Shown here: positions 15,983 to 25,301 of the stretch, piece by piece
Numbering within the stretch: position 1 is the first letter of the stretch
How the letters are laid out: each line of letters opens with the position of its first letter
Assembly (NCBI GenBank): GCA_003550645.1
Contig: PUKV01000169.1
Coordinates: 1 to 42,109, forward strand
Origin: Syntrophomonadaceae bacterium
Lineage (GTDB): Bacteria > Bacillota > Dethiobacteria > DTU022
Direction: 5' to 3'
DNA length: 42,109 nt
Made by a program: the position numbers and the translations under genes
The notes under the pieces: generated by a model
The model's input: the letters and a program-made list of their open reading frames with translations, nothing else
Database searches by the model: none
Told to the model about the DNA's origin: nothing

Positions 15983-17242
15983 ATGTTTAAGTTTAATGAA
16001 GAAAAAGGACAGCTTAAATGCTCATTTTGCGGGAAGACGCAGGAACAGGTGCGCAAACTTGTGGCCGGTCCGGGTGTTTACATTTGCGATGAGTGTATCG
16101 AGTTGTGCAATGAGATTATAGAAGAGGAAATCGGCGAGGAAAGCGACCTGGGGTTCGTAGAACTGCCCAAGCCGCAGGATATCAACGAGGTGCTCGATCA
16201 ATATGTGATCGGCCAAGAAGGGGCCAAGAAAAGCCTCTCCGTGGCCGTCTATAATCACTACAAGCGGGGAAACGCCGGCCAGAAAGTGGAGGATGTAGAA
16301 CTCCAGAAGAGTAACATTGTTTTAATCGGCCCGACCGGGGTCGGTAAAACCCTTTTAGCCCAGACGCTGGCCCGGATCTTGAATGTGCCTTTTGCCATCG
16401 CCGATGCTACTTCGCTTACAGAAGCAGGCTATGTCGGTGAGGATGTAGAGAATATTCTCCTCAAGCTCATCCAGGCCGCAGATTACGACCTGGAAAAAGC
16501 GGAAAAGGGCATCATCTATATCGATGAGATCGATAAGGTGGCCCGCAAGACTGACAACCCCTCCATTACCCGCGATGTTTCCGGGGAAGGTGTCCAGCAG
16601 GCCCTGCTGAAGATCCTGGAAGGAACTGTTGCCAGCGTGCCGCCCCAGGGCGGACGCAAGCATCCCCACCAGGAATTCATGCAGATCGACACCACCGATA
16701 TCCTCTTTATTTGCGGCGGGGCTTTTGACGGCCTGGAAAAAATTATCCAGAACCGGGTCGGTAACAAGGGCATCGGTTTTGGAGCCGAGGTAATGACGCC
16801 GGATGATAAAAACCTGGGGGCAATTCTAAAGCAGATCCTGCCGCAGGACCTGCTCAAGTACGGTCTTATTCCCGAGTTTGTGGGCAGGATCCCGGTTATT
16901 GCCACCCTGGATCCGCTTGATGTGGATGCTTTCGTGCGCATCCTCACAGAACCGCGCAATGCCCTGGTTAAGCAGTACGAGAAGATCTTCGAGCTCGACG
17001 GTATTACCCTCGAGTTCAAGGAAAACAGCCTCAGGGCCATCGCCGAAGAAGCGATGAACAGGAATACCGGCGCCAGGGGGCTGCGGGCCATCCTGGAAGA
17101 AACCCTGCTTAACGTAATGTATGAACTTCCATCAAGGGATGATATTGAGCGCTGTATCATAACCAGGGAGGTCGTCCTTAACGGGGATACACCGATCCTG
17201 GTGACCAGGGATAAACGCAAGAAGAAGGAAGAGTCGGCCTGA
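15983..17242 (+). CDS. clpX: ATP-dependent Clp protease ATP-binding subunit ClpX
   Basis: ClpX is the hexameric unfoldase that feeds ClpP. The N-terminal C4 zinc-binding domain is visible ([10 protein letters not shown] and [10 protein letters not shown]). Walker A is GPTGVGKT at about 115, Walker B is IIYIDEIDK, and the sensor/arginine region includes [11 protein letters not shown]. The length of 419 residues is standard. It has a GGAGATGAGGTG ribosome binding region and directly follows clpP. Confidence 0.97.
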   Translation: MFKFNEEKGQLKCSFCGKTQEQVRKLVAGPGVYICDECIELCNEIIEEEIGEESDLGFVELPKPQDINEVLDQYVIGQEGAKKSLSVAVYNHYKRGNAGQKVEDVELQKSNIVLIGPTGVGKTLLAQTLARILNVPFAIADATSLTEAGYVGEDVENILLKLIQAADYDLEKAEKGIIYIDEIDKVARKTDNPSITRDVSGEGVQQALLKILEGTVASVPPQGGRKHPHQEFMQIDTTDILFICGGAFDGLEKIIQNRVGNKGIGFGAEVMTPDDKNLGAILKQILPQDLLKYGLIPEFVGRIPVIATLDPLDVDAFVRILTEPRNALVKQYEKIFELDGITLEFKENSLRAIAEEAMNRNTGARGLRAILEETLLNVMYELPSRDDIERCIITREVVLNGDTPILVTRDKRKKKEESA

Positions 17243-17308
17243 TCCTGGGCCGGCTGCCAGGGTTATGCCCGGAACAGGCTAAAATCCGGGCTAATAAAAG
17301 GAAAATAT

Positions 17309-17352
17309 AAAGCGGGAAGCGAATAGTTAACAGGACGAAGGCTTCTCGCTTT
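17309..17352 (+). terminator. Hairpin between clpX and lon, likely terminator or attenuator
   Basis: AAAGCGGGAAGC (17309-17320) pairs with GCTTCTCGCTTT (17341-17352) over 12 bases with one G-T wobble, and TTAACTTTTATT follows. It lies 30 bases before the lon start, so it may end clpPX transcripts and partly separate lon expression. Confidence 0.6.
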
Positions 17353-17381
17353 AACTTTTATTATAGAAGGTGGTTTTAACT

Positions 17382-19787
17382 ATGCCAAAAGAAGAAAAAC
17401 TGCCGGTCTTGCCTTTACGGGGTGTGCTGGTTTTTCCCAGTATGGTATTGCACCTGGATGTTGGAAGGGAAAGATCTGTATCGGCCCTGGAAAGATCGAT
17501 GATCAATGATAACCGGATTATTTTGATCACCCAGAAAGAGGCGAAGGTTTCGGAACCCTCTGAAGAGGACCTGCATGAGGTAGGGACCCTGGCTACGGTA
17601 AAGCAGATGATTAAACTGCCCGGCGGCACCATCCGGGTCCTGGTCGAAGGTTTGAACAGGGCCAGGATCACAAAAATTTTCACCGAGGAATTGTTTTTTG
17701 AAGCGGAAGCTGAGATTGTTGAAGATGATTGGGAGAAAAGCCAGGAAATAGAGGCCCTGATGAGAAGTGTGCTCAACCAGTTTGAGCAGTACATCAAAAT
17801 CAACCGCAAGGTTCCGCCGGAAACCCTTTCTACAGTTTCCGACATAGAAGAGCCGGGCCGGTTTGCCGATGTTATTGCTTCCCACCTGAGCATGAAAATT
17901 GAGCAAAAACAGGAGCTGCTGGAAGCGATAGGTATTCAAGAACGCCTGGAAAAATTAAATGAAATATTGAGAAGTGAAATCGAGATCCAGGAGATAGAAC
18001 AGAAAATTAATTTAAGGGTCCGCAAGCAGATGGAAGAGACCCAGAAAGAATACTACCTGCGGGAGCAAATGAAAGCGATCCAGAAGGAGCTGGGAGAAAA
18101 AGACGAGAGGGCGGCTGAAGCAGAAGAGTACAGGAACAAGATTGCCGAAGCCACCCTGCCTGAGGAAGTTGAAGAGAAAGCGCTAAAAGAAGTTGACCGT
18201 CTGGAAAAAATGCCTCCTGCTGCAGCCGAGGCTATTGTAATCAGGACCTACCTGGATTGGCTTTTAGAGTTGCCCTGGCAGGAAGAAACTGATGACCGGT
18301 TGGATCTCGATGCAGCCGAGCAGATCCTGGATGAAGATCATTACGGCTTAAAGAATGTCAAGGAAAGAATTATCGAATACCTGGCTGTGCGCCAGCTGGC
18401 TGAAAAGCTAAAAGGGCCAATTCTCTGCCTGGTCGGCCCTCCCGGGGTGGGCAAAACATCCCTGGCTAAATCTGTAGCCAGGGCCCTTGAGCGTAACTTT
18501 GTCCGGATTTCCCTGGGCGGCGTGCGCGATGAGGCTGAAATAAGGGGCCACCGCCGCACCTACATCGGGGCTTTACCGGGCCGGATTATCCAGGGCATGA
18601 GGGAGGCTAAGTCAAAGAACCCCGTTTTCTTGATGGATGAAATTGATAAGATGTCCACGGATTTTAGAGGAGATCCTTCTTCGGCCCTGCTGGAGGTGCT
18701 CGATCCCGAACAGAACAGTGTGTTCAGCGACCATTATATCGAGATGCCTTTCGACCTGTCCCAGGTAATGTTTATAACTACCGGCAACACTTCTTTTAAT
18801 ATTCCCCGTCCTCTTCTTGACCGGATGGAGCTGATCCACATCCCCGGTTACACCGAAGAGGACAAGGTGGAAATAGCCCGCCAGTACCTGATTCCAAAAC
18901 AGCTGAAGGAAAACGGGCTAACAGGTGAGAACCTCCGGATCTCTGAAGGTGCTATCCGGCGGATTATCCGGGAATACACCCGGGAAGCCGGAGTGCGGAA
19001 CCTGGAACGGAACATATCTGCCATCTGCCGCAAGGTGGCCCGGGAAGTAGTCAAGGACCACAAGAAAAAGGTCCGGTTGACCAATAATAACCTGCAGAAA
19101 TACCTGGGCATACCCCGTTATCGCTATGGCGTGGCAGAGAAAAAGGATGAAGTTGGAGTGGCTACGGGATTGGCCTGGACAGAGAGTGGAGGCGATCTGC
19201 TTTCAATTGAAGTTTCCCTGATGAAGGGTAAGGGTAAAATGACCCTGACCGGGCAGCTGGGTGAAATTATGCAGGAATCGGCCAAGGCGGCGATGAGCTA
19301 TATCCGCTCCCGGGCTGATGCGCTTGGATTGGAAGAAAACTTTTATGAAGAAATGGATATCCACATCCATGTGCCCGAAGGGGCTATTCCCAAGGACGGG
19401 CCTTCTGCGGGGATTGCTATGGCTACCGCCCTGGCATCGGCTTTTACCCGGATTCCGGTCAGGAATGATGTTACCATGACCGGGGAAATCACCCTGCGGG
19501 GAAGGGCCCTGCCGGTTGGTGGTGTGAAGGAGAAAATGCTGGCTGCACACCGGGCTGGAATTAAGTATATGCTTATGCCTGCAGAGAACCGCCGGGATTT
19601 AACCGATGTGCCTGCAAATGTTAAACGTAAAGTTGAAGTCAAGATGGTTGAGCATATGGACGAGGTGCTGGAAATGGCCCTGGCCGAAACGCTTGAAGGC
19701 ATCAAAAGTAAACTTCCGGATAAAAGGCTCAGCAAAGAAGAGCTGGAACTGCCCGAAGAAAACCGGGATTCTTCGATCCGCCACTAA
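17382..19787 (+). CDS. lon: ATP-dependent Lon protease
   Basis: Lon degrades misfolded and regulatory proteins in the cytoplasm. The ATG at 17382 gives 801 residues; an in-frame GTG at 17370 overlaps the ribosome binding site AGAAGGTGG. The N-terminal LON substrate domain begins [20 protein letters not shown]. The AAA domain has Walker [10 protein letters not shown] near 355 and [10 protein letters not shown]. The proteolytic domain has catalytic Ser in [17 protein letters not shown] and Lys in [18 protein letters not shown]. Length and order are as in Bacillus LonA. ysxC follows after 17 bases. Confidence 0.97.
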   Translation: MPKEEKLPVLPLRGVLVFPSMVLHLDVGRERSVSALERSMINDNRIILITQKEAKVSEPSEEDLHEVGTLATVKQMIKLPGGTIRVLVEGLNRARITKIFTEELFFEAEAEIVEDDWEKSQEIEALMRSVLNQFEQYIKINRKVPPETLSTVSDIEEPGRFADVIASHLSMKIEQKQELLEAIGIQERLEKLNEILRSEIEIQEIEQKINLRVRKQMEETQKEYYLREQMKAIQKELGEKDERAAEAEEYRNKIAEATLPEEVEEKALKEVDRLEKMPPAAAEAIVIRTYLDWLLELPWQEETDDRLDLDAAEQILDEDHYGLKNVKERIIEYLAVRQLAEKLKGPILCLVGPPGVGKTSLAKSVARALERNFVRISLGGVRDEAEIRGHRRTYIGALPGRIIQGMREAKSKNPVFLMDEIDKMSTDFRGDPSSALLEVLDPEQNSVFSDHYIEMPFDLSQVMFITTGNTSFNIPRPLLDRMELIHIPGYTEEDKVEIARQYLIPKQLKENGLTGENLRISEGAIRRIIREYTREAGVRNLERNISAICRKVAREVVKDHKKKVRLTNNNLQKYLGIPRYRYGVAEKKDEVGVATGLAWTESGGDLLSIEVSLMKGKGKMTLTGQLGEIMQESAKAAMSYIRSRADALGLEENFYEEMDIHIHVPEGAIPKDGPSAGIAMATALASAFTRIPVRNDVTMTGEITLRGRALPVGGVKEKMLAAHRAGIKYMLMPAENRRDLTDVPANVKRKVEVKMVEHMDEVLEMALAETLEGIKSKLPDKRLSKEELELPEENRDSSIRH

Positions 19788-19804
19788 AAATAAAAGGTGA
19801 AACA

Positions 19805-20392
19805 GTGAAAATAAAGCAGGCAGAATTGAAAGCCGCAGCCTACGGCTTAGAGCAATTTCCGGGCTGGGAAGTTCCTGAAATTTCCTTTTTGGGCCGTTCT
19901 AATGTCGGTAAATCATCTTTGATCAATAAGCTGATTGGACGTAAGAACCTGGCCCGGACCAGTTCGACTCCGGGTAAAACCCGGGGCCTTTATTTTTACC
20001 TGCTCAACGGAAAAATATGCTTTGTGGATCTGCCCGGTTACGGTTATGCCAAAGTATCCAAAAAAGAACGCCAGCGCTGGGCGCCAATCATCGAAGAATA
20101 CCTGGAAACCAGGAGCAACCTTTATGGATGCATACACCTGATCGACAGCCGCCATGAACCGACACAAGACGATATGTTGATGGCAGAGTGGCTGCGGGTA
20201 CACAGTATTGCCCGGGTTACCGTGGGCACAAAAGCTGACAAGCTTTCCCGGGGTGCTCTTGCCCGGCAAATCCAGGTGATCAGGGCCCGGCTGGGTTTGT
20301 TCGAAGAAGAACTGCTGGTCCCCTTTTCCGCTCGCACCGGAAGCGGCCGGGATCAGCTTTGGAAAGCGATTGGCGGCCTTCTGCCGCACTGA
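19805..20392 (+). CDS. ysxC: Ribosome biogenesis GTP-binding protein YsxC/EngB
   Basis: This is an essential small GTPase (195 residues) involved in assembly of the large ribosomal subunit. G1 is GRSNVGKSSLIN at about 29-40, the G2 region has SSTPGKTRGL, G3 is DLPGYGYAKV and G4 is TKADKL. The start is GTG behind AAAGGTG. It follows lon closely, the usual Firmicutes arrangement. Confidence 0.95.
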   Translation: MKIKQAELKAAAYGLEQFPGWEVPEISFLGRSNVGKSSLINKLIGRKNLARTSSTPGKTRGLYFYLLNGKICFVDLPGYGYAKVSKKERQRWAPIIEEYLETRSNLYGCIHLIDSRHEPTQDDMLMAEWLRVHSIARVTVGTKADKLSRGALARQIQVIRARLGLFEEELLVPFSARTGSGRDQLWKAIGGLLPH

Positions 20393-20417
20393 TTTTTGCG
20401 AAATGGAGGAATTAACA

Positions 20418-21200
20418 ATGCCAGTAGCAGGAATAGATATAGGATCACTTACAGCTGAAGTGGTGGTCTTTGATAAGGGAAAGGTAGTTAATTCAGTAAT
20501 TCTGCCCACGGGTGCCAACAGCAGGGGTGCCGCCGAAAAAGCGATGGAAAAAGCCCTTCATGAATCCGGACTGGAAAGGTCAGACCTGGAATTTGTCGTG
20601 GCTACGGGCTACGGGCGGGTCAGCATTGACTTTGCCAGCAAACGGATTACGGAGATAACCTGCCACGGCCGGGGAGCATATTTTCTCGATCCCTCTGTTA
20701 GAACAGTTATCGATATCGGGGGGCAGGACAGCAAAGTGATCCTAATGAGCGATAATGGCCGGGTTTTAGATTTTGCCATGAACGACAAATGCGCCGCCGG
20801 GACCGGGAGGTTTCTTGAGGTCATGGCCCAGGCCCTGGAGGTGGAGCTGGAAAACCTGGCCGGGTTGAGCAACCAGGCCAAAGAAACAGTATCGATCAGC
20901 AGTATGTGTACGGTATTTGCCGAATCGGAAGTAGTTTCCTTGATTGCCCGGGGCCTGCCGCGTGAAGATATTGCCCGGGGCCTGCATCAAGCTATAGCCG
21001 ATCGCACCGCCGGGCTGGTGCGCCGGGTCGGGCTGGAGGAGAAAGTGATGATTACCGGCGGAGTGGCTAAAAACGCTGCCGTGGTTAAAGCCCTCAACGA
21101 GAAGCTGAACCTAAATTTGCTTGTTCCCGAAGAACCGCAGATAGTAGGGGCCCTTGGTGCGGCCCTGCTGGCCCAGGATGAACTGGCCCAGAAAAAATGA
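20418..21200 (+). CDS. Acyl-CoA dehydratase activase (BadF/BadG/BcrA/BcrD, HgdC type)
   Basis: This 260-residue ATPase with one shared [4Fe-4S] cluster per dimer would donate low-potential electrons to a 2-hydroxyacyl-CoA dehydratase or benzoyl-CoA reductase-like partner. The ASKHA phosphate motif is GIDIGSLTAEVVVF at the N-terminus; IDIGGQDSKV follows. The cluster cysteines are in MNDKCAAGTGRFLEVM and SSMCTVFAESEV, and the adenosine motif is MITGGVAKNAAVV. The ATG at 20418 follows TGGAGGA; earlier in-frame codons overlap ysxC. No dehydratase subunits are next to it, so its partner is unknown. Confidence 0.9.
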   Translation: MPVAGIDIGSLTAEVVVFDKGKVVNSVILPTGANSRGAAEKAMEKALHESGLERSDLEFVVATGYGRVSIDFASKRITEITCHGRGAYFLDPSVRTVIDIGGQDSKVILMSDNGRVLDFAMNDKCAAGTGRFLEVMAQALEVELENLAGLSNQAKETVSISSMCTVFAESEVVSLIARGLPREDIARGLHQAIADRTAGLVRRVGLEEKVMITGGVAKNAAVVKALNEKLNLNLLVPEEPQIVGALGAALLAQDELAQKK

Positions 21201-21282
21201 TTCTGTTGATATCTTGAAATTACAATCTACAAAAGAAGCTCGAGCAATAGACAGTGCTGATCGGGTCTTTTACCTGAAATCT

Positions 21283-21876
21283 TTATACAGCTAAGGTATG
21301 CCCAAGCCCGTTACGTTCGAGTGTTTTTTTGAGCTGCAGTCCCAACCATGCCGCCAGTAAAACCTTAAGCAGGTCAAGAGGAATGAAAGGCAGAACTCCC
21401 ACAATTATGGCCTGGTAAGCACTGTAACCCATGATCAGGCTTAGCTGCAGGGCTCCGCAGAAATAGATTACAGCCAGTGCTGCCACCATGGCTGCTGTAC
21501 TATTTATAATTGTGGAAGGCCCTTTTTTTTCGGTAACCAGGCCGATAATGTAAACCGCCGGCAAGAAGCCCCACAGGTAACCGCCGCCGGGTCCGGTCAG
21601 GATATGCATCCCTCCTCGAGCCAGGGAAAAAACCGGCGCCCCGGCAGCTCCCAGCAGGAGATAGGCGGTAATTGACAGAAAGGCGGCTCTTTTTCCAAGC
21701 ATGCTGCCGGCCAAAAAAATTCCCAGCACCTGGCCGGTGAAGGGGACCGGGCTGAAAGGTACCGGGATGGCAAACTGGGCCAGGACAGCAATCAGGGCGG
21801 TAAAGAGGGCGCTCATAGTCAGCTTTCTCAGGCTAACAGGCTTACTAGTGGTTTTTTGGTTAGCTAAGTTCGCCAT
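21283..21876 (-). CDS. bioY: Biotin transporter BioY (ECF substrate-binding component)
   Basis: This is a hydrophobic integral membrane protein of about 197 residues that captures biotin. The family pattern is clear: LTMSALFTALIAVLAQFAIP, then VPFTGQVLGIFLAG and the glycine-rich loop ILTGPGGGYLWGF, with about six membrane segments. I place the start at the ATG at 21876 behind AGGATC, which overlaps the end of birA by 17 bases; a longer upstream frame lies inside birA. The ECF energising module is not in the window. Co-transcription with birA links uptake to biotin sensing. Confidence 0.92.
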   Translation of the reverse strand: MANLANQKTTSKPVSLRKLTMSALFTALIAVLAQFAIPVPFSPVPFTGQVLGIFLAGSMLGKRAAFLSITAYLLLGAAGAPVFSLARGGMHILTGPGGGYLWGFLPAVYIIGLVTEKKGPSTIINSTAAMVAALAVIYFCGALQLSLIMGYSAYQAIIVGVLPFIPLDLLKVLLAAWLGLQLKKTLERNGLGHTLAV

Positions 21877-22801
21877 AATAGATCCTGTGCATTGCCCCCT
21901 TTTTATCCATAAGAAGAAGTGAACCATCATTATCCAGGTCGGAAGCCAGCCCCTCCAGGGAGCCCCCCGCCCATGTTACCTTTACTTCCTGCCCGAGGAA
22001 AGAATGGTAGGCCAGGAGTCTGTCCCGGAAAGGGGCAAACCCTTCCTTCATGAATAAGGCGTAAGCCCTGCAGAGATCTTCCCACAGCAACAAGAAAAGC
22101 GCAGTGCGGTCATACACCTGGTTGCTTGCAGCCAAAAGAGATGTGGACCGCTGTTTAAGTTCAGCGGGAAATTCAGCTGCATGCTTGTTGACATTTAAAC
22201 CAACTCCGATGACAAGGTACTCAATCCGGTCCGGTTCCCCCTTGATTTCGCTCAAGATACCCCCGAATTTATTTCCCTTGATCAGCAGGTCATTCGGCCA
22301 TTTGATTTTTACTGGCAGCCCGTGTCCGCTGTGCAAGCTGTTAGCCAGGGTCGCTGCTGTTACCAGGGTAACCGGTGCGGCGGCAGCCGGGGAGATCTTT
22401 TCCGGGCGCAGGACTATTGAAAACCACAACCCGCTGTGCGCCGGGGAAAACCAGCTGCGGCCCAGGCGGCCGCGACCTTTTAACTGTTCTTCGGCTATGA
22501 CCGTGGTGTATGAAGGGCAGCCTTCTTCGGCCAGGCGGCGGGCAATTAAGTTTGTGGAGTCAACTTCCTGAAAAAATTTTATTCCACGCTCTTCAAGGTG
22601 GCTTTTGTTTAACCGGTCCGGTTCTTCTTCCAGGCGGTAGCCGCAGTTCTGGCGGGCATTAATCCGGTATCCTGCCCGGCGCAGGCTACAAACCTGTTTC
22701 CACACCGCCGCCCGGCTGATGCCGAGTTCCTTGCTGATGCTACTGCCGGAGATGTAACGGTTCCGGTTGTTTTGCAGGTATTCCAAAATATTTGTTTTCA
22801 T
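21860..22801 (-). CDS. birA: Bifunctional biotin-[acetyl-CoA-carboxylase] ligase/biotin operon repressor
   Basis: BirA attaches biotin to carboxylases and, in the bifunctional form, represses biotin genes. The N-terminal winged helix (about 1-60: SGSSISKELGISRAAVWKQV) shows it is the regulator type. The ligase domain has FQEVDSTNLIARRLAEEG, the biotin/ATP loop KGRGRLGRSWFSP and the KWPNDLLIKGNKFGGILSE core. The C-terminal domain includes GGSLEGLASDLDNDGSLLL. Start at ATG 22801 behind GGGGGTAGT; total 313 residues. bioY overlaps its end and is probably regulated by it. Confidence 0.95.
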   Translation of the reverse strand: MKTNILEYLQNNRNRYISGSSISKELGISRAAVWKQVCSLRRAGYRINARQNCGYRLEEEPDRLNKSHLEERGIKFFQEVDSTNLIARRLAEEGCPSYTTVIAEEQLKGRGRLGRSWFSPAHSGLWFSIVLRPEKISPAAAAPVTLVTAATLANSLHSGHGLPVKIKWPNDLLIKGNKFGGILSEIKGEPDRIEYLVIGVGLNVNKHAAEFPAELKQRSTSLLAASNQVYDRTALFLLLWEDLCRAYALFMKEGFAPFRDRLLAYHSFLGQEVKVTWAGGSLEGLASDLDNDGSLLLMDKKGAMHRIYYGELS

Positions 22802-22830
22802 ACTACCCCCGGGCACAATAGTTTGTTAGA

Positions 22831-22859
22831 ATAGTATCGGAATGAAATGAGATTGTCAA
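22831..22859 (-). promoter_or_regulatory. Promoter of birA-bioY
   Basis: On the minus strand a perfect TTGACA (22854-22859) and TACTAT (22831-22836) are separated by 17 bases, about 30 bases before the birA start. A convincing BirA operator with two inverted half-sites could not be identified. Confidence 0.8.
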
Positions 22860-22968
22860 CCTGTGTTCAGGTTTTGGCGGTTTACAATCTTCCCGCCTGT
22901 TCGTCAGGGTTTGTAAAGACTAATTTTTTTTGTGCCTGTCCAACTTACGGCGACTGGTATTGTCCAGA

Positions 22969-23016
22969 CTGCTTAAGAAAACTAAGGCGAACATAAAGTG
23001 CAGTTTTCTTGAGCAG
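22969..23016. repeat. Inverted repeat in the birA-gdh intergenic region
   Basis: CTGCTTAAGAAAACT (22969-22983) pairs with AGTTTTCTTGAGCAG (23002-23016), 15 bases with one wobble, around an 18-base loop. It is far from both birA (divergent) and gdh. No gene is visible in 22860-23488. Confidence 0.6.
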
Positions 23017-23134
23017 GCTAAGCGGTTAAAATTTTTTTTGTCCAGATTTAGCTGCTGCAGCTCAGAAGAGAAAATCAATGGGACCAGGGCTTTAGAATAG
23101 CGGGTGGGTTTGTTTTGGGCCAGGTCAAAAAAAA

Positions 23135-23158
23135 AGCGCAGTTTGTTTAAACTTCGCT
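23135..23158. repeat. Small inverted repeat upstream of gdh
   Basis: AGCG-C-AGTTT pairs with AAACT-T-CGCT around GTTT, with one mismatch in the stem. It is preceded by a run of nine A. It could work as a terminator on the minus strand, but no minus-strand gene ends here. Confidence 0.45.
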
Positions 23159-23203
23159 CAAGGATATATATAAAAAGAGGGGGTCAACTCACTTATTATT
23201 ATA

Positions 23204-23280
23204 AGGTCAGAACATTACAGGATTATTACAAGGGCATTGTTTTTTAATTACATTTTTATCAAAACAATGTAAACTGACCT
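23204..23280 (+). promoter_or_regulatory. Nested hairpin element upstream of glutamate dehydrogenase
   Basis: AGGTCAG (23204-23210) can pair with CTGACCT (23274-23280), enclosing CATTGTTTT (23235-23243) paired with AAAACAATG (23261-23269). The two-stem nested arrangement, about 210 bases before the gdh start, suggests a structured leader RNA or a dyad operator. It matches no riboswitch class that I recognise. Confidence 0.4.
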
Positions 23281-23488
23281 GATAAAATCAAACTGGTGCC
23301 GGTGGTCTCCGACAACTAAAAACTTTAGGCAATAATTAAAAATATAGAGACAAGAAATATTTTGCAGGACAAAATATACTTAAGGCGAATAGCTAAAAGC
23401 GGGATGATAGCAATGATTATTACTTTTTGGGGAAGTGGAAGGGGTTCCCGGAAAAGTTTAATAAATAATTAGTTCAGGAGGTTGTTTG

Positions 23489-24781
23489 ATGTCTAAGAAT
23501 GTCGAAGAAACAGTTACCACCGATGATACCCTAAAGGCGACGCTCAGCTTGATCAGGCAGGCGGTGGAACAGCTGGAGATGTCCAATGACGTCTACGAAT
23601 GTCTTCGGGTACCGACCCGGTTCGTAGAAGCTGCCGTACCGGTAGAAATGGACGACGGCTCCATGAAAGTATTTACCGGCTACAGGTCACAGCATAACAA
23701 TGTATTAGGGCCTTACAAGGGTGGAATCAGGTTTCATCCCGATTCAACCGCCGACGAGGTTAAAGCTCTTTCCATGTGGATGACGCTAAAGTGTGCCCTG
23801 GTCGGGACGCCTTTTGGCGGAGGCAAAGGGGCGGTTGTTTGTGATCCGCGGAAAATGTCAACCAAAGAGATTGAAAAAATTGCCAGGGGGTATGTCCGGG
23901 CCATGGGAACCGTACTCGGTCCGGAGACAGACATACCCGCCCCCGATGTTTATACCAACGCCCAGGTAATGGCCTGGATGGCCGATGAATATTCGACCAT
24001 TATGCGAGAGCCAAACTTCGGGGTTGTTACCGGTAAGCCGATTGCCGTGGGCGGATGTGTGGGCCGTGAAGAAGCCACCTCCAGGGGTTGTGTCTATATC
24101 GCCAAGGAAGCGGCCCGTACTCTCGATATACCCGTCAAAGGGGCCAGGGTAGCGATTCAGGGCGCCGGCAACGTGGGCGGTTTTGCCGCCCTGCTGATGG
24201 CTGAAGAGGGTGCCAAGATCGTCGGAATCAGCGACTCCAGGAGCGGAGTTTACGATCCGGCCGGCCTGGATATTCAGCCTGTTATTGAGCATAAAAAGAG
24301 TACCGGCAGCCTGGACGGGATTACCGGGGTAAAGGAAATAACCAACGAAGAGCTCCTTGCCCTTGACTGCGATATCCTGATCCCGGCAGCGATGGAAAAC
24401 CAGATTACCGGCAAAAATGCCGCCGATGTCAAGGCCAAAATAGTGGTGGAAGGCGCAAACGGTCCTACCACTCCCGAAGGAGACCAGATCCTGAAGGAAA
24501 ACGATGTCCTGTTAGTGCCTGACGTAATGGCTAACAGCGGCGGGGTTACCGTATCCTATTTTGAGTGGGTCCAGAACAACTACGGCTTTAGCTGGGATTT
24601 TGCCACTGTTGACAAGCATCTTCGGGAAAAAATGGTGGAAGCATTTAGCAATGTCTACGGTTTTTACTGTGAAAGATGTGTTGGATCGGATATGCGAACC
24701 GGTGCTTACATGTATGCTATCAAGAAGTTAGCGGAAGCAATGCAGTACCGGGGCTGGATCCGGAATGGTATTTATACCTGA
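23489..24781 (+). CDS. gdhA: Glu/Leu/Phe/Val dehydrogenase, probably glutamate dehydrogenase
   Basis: This enzyme interconverts glutamate with 2-oxoglutarate and ammonia using NAD(P). ATG at 23489, 7 bases after AGGAGG, gives 430 residues; an in-frame TTG precedes it. The substrate domain has GPYKGGIRFHP, the catalytic region has GTPFGGGKGAVVCDPRKMS and the Rossmann motif is AIQGAGNVGGFAALLMAEEG. ALDCDILIPAAMENQ is typical of the family. The kor genes for 2-oxoglutarate oxidation follow, supporting a catabolic glutamate role. Coenzyme choice (NAD or NADP) is not decided. Leucine dehydrogenase is a less likely alternative. Confidence 0.93.
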   Translation: MSKNVEETVTTDDTLKATLSLIRQAVEQLEMSNDVYECLRVPTRFVEAAVPVEMDDGSMKVFTGYRSQHNNVLGPYKGGIRFHPDSTADEVKALSMWMTLKCALVGTPFGGGKGAVVCDPRKMSTKEIEKIARGYVRAMGTVLGPETDIPAPDVYTNAQVMAWMADEYSTIMREPNFGVVTGKPIAVGGCVGREEATSRGCVYIAKEAARTLDIPVKGARVAIQGAGNVGGFAALLMAEEGAKIVGISDSRSGVYDPAGLDIQPVIEHKKSTGSLDGITGVKEITNEELLALDCDILIPAAMENQITGKNAADVKAKIVVEGANGPTTPEGDQILKENDVLLVPDVMANSGGVTVSYFEWVQNNYGFSWDFATVDKHLREKMVEAFSNVYGFYCERCVGSDMRTGAYMYAIKKLAEAMQYRGWIRNGIYT

Positions 24782-24838
24782 AAGCGGTAGCTTTAGCGCC
24801 TATAACTAAGATTTAATGATTAGAAAAGGGCTTTTTGG

Positions 24839-24869
24839 AGCAGGGGAGGGTTTAGTGCCTGCCCCTGCT
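24839..24869 (+). terminator. Possible terminator after gdhA
   Basis: AGCAGGGGAGG (24839-24849) pairs with CCTGCCCCTGCT (24858-24869) with one bulge around an 8-base loop. The stem is strong but no T-run follows, so termination is uncertain. Confidence 0.4.
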
Positions 24870-25040
24870 TCGCCCGGCGGTTTGCTTATTATTTCAGAAA
24901 AATATAAGTTAGATGTAAATAAATTAAATATATAGAGAGATTTGTAGGATCTTATTGTTATTTCTAGCAAAATGGGAGATAGCACTGTAATTAGGTTTAT
25001 TTGTATAAAATGCCAGGTTTGATTCAAAGGAGGATTTTTT

Positions 25041-25301
25041 TTGGCGCAAGCTAACAAAGGTGATCATACTGCGGATCTTTTTATCAAGGAAGAATGGTGT
25101 AAAGGATGCGGTATTTGTGTAGCTTTCTGTCCCAGGGAGGCTCTTTTTTTGGATGAAAAGAGTAAAGCCCAAAAAGATAAGGAAAAATGCACAATGTGCG
25201 GCATCTGTGAAACATTTTGCCCAGACTTTGCAATTTCATTGATCAAGAGGAGGCTTTCTGCAAATGCCGGAGACGAAACCGGTTTTGATGCAAGGGAATG
25301 A
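25041..25301 (+). CDS. korD: 2-oxoacid:ferredoxin oxidoreductase delta (ferredoxin-like) subunit
   Basis: This 86-residue protein carries two [4Fe-4S] motifs: CKGCGICVAFCP at about 21-32 and CTMCGICETFCP at about 54-65. It passes electrons from the thiamine enzyme core to ferredoxin. The start is TTG behind AAAGGAGG. It overlaps the start of korA by 38 bases, indicating translational coupling in a korDABC operon. Confidence 0.9.
   Translation: MAQANKGDHTADLFIKEEWCKGCGICVAFCPREALFLDEKSKAQKDKEKCTMCGICETFCPDFAISLIKRRLSANAGDETGFDARE

Noticed and set aside
22803-22865. BirA operator over the birA promoter
   Set aside because: Half-sites resembling GTTGAC and CTAAC exist, but spacing and symmetry do not fit the known operator.
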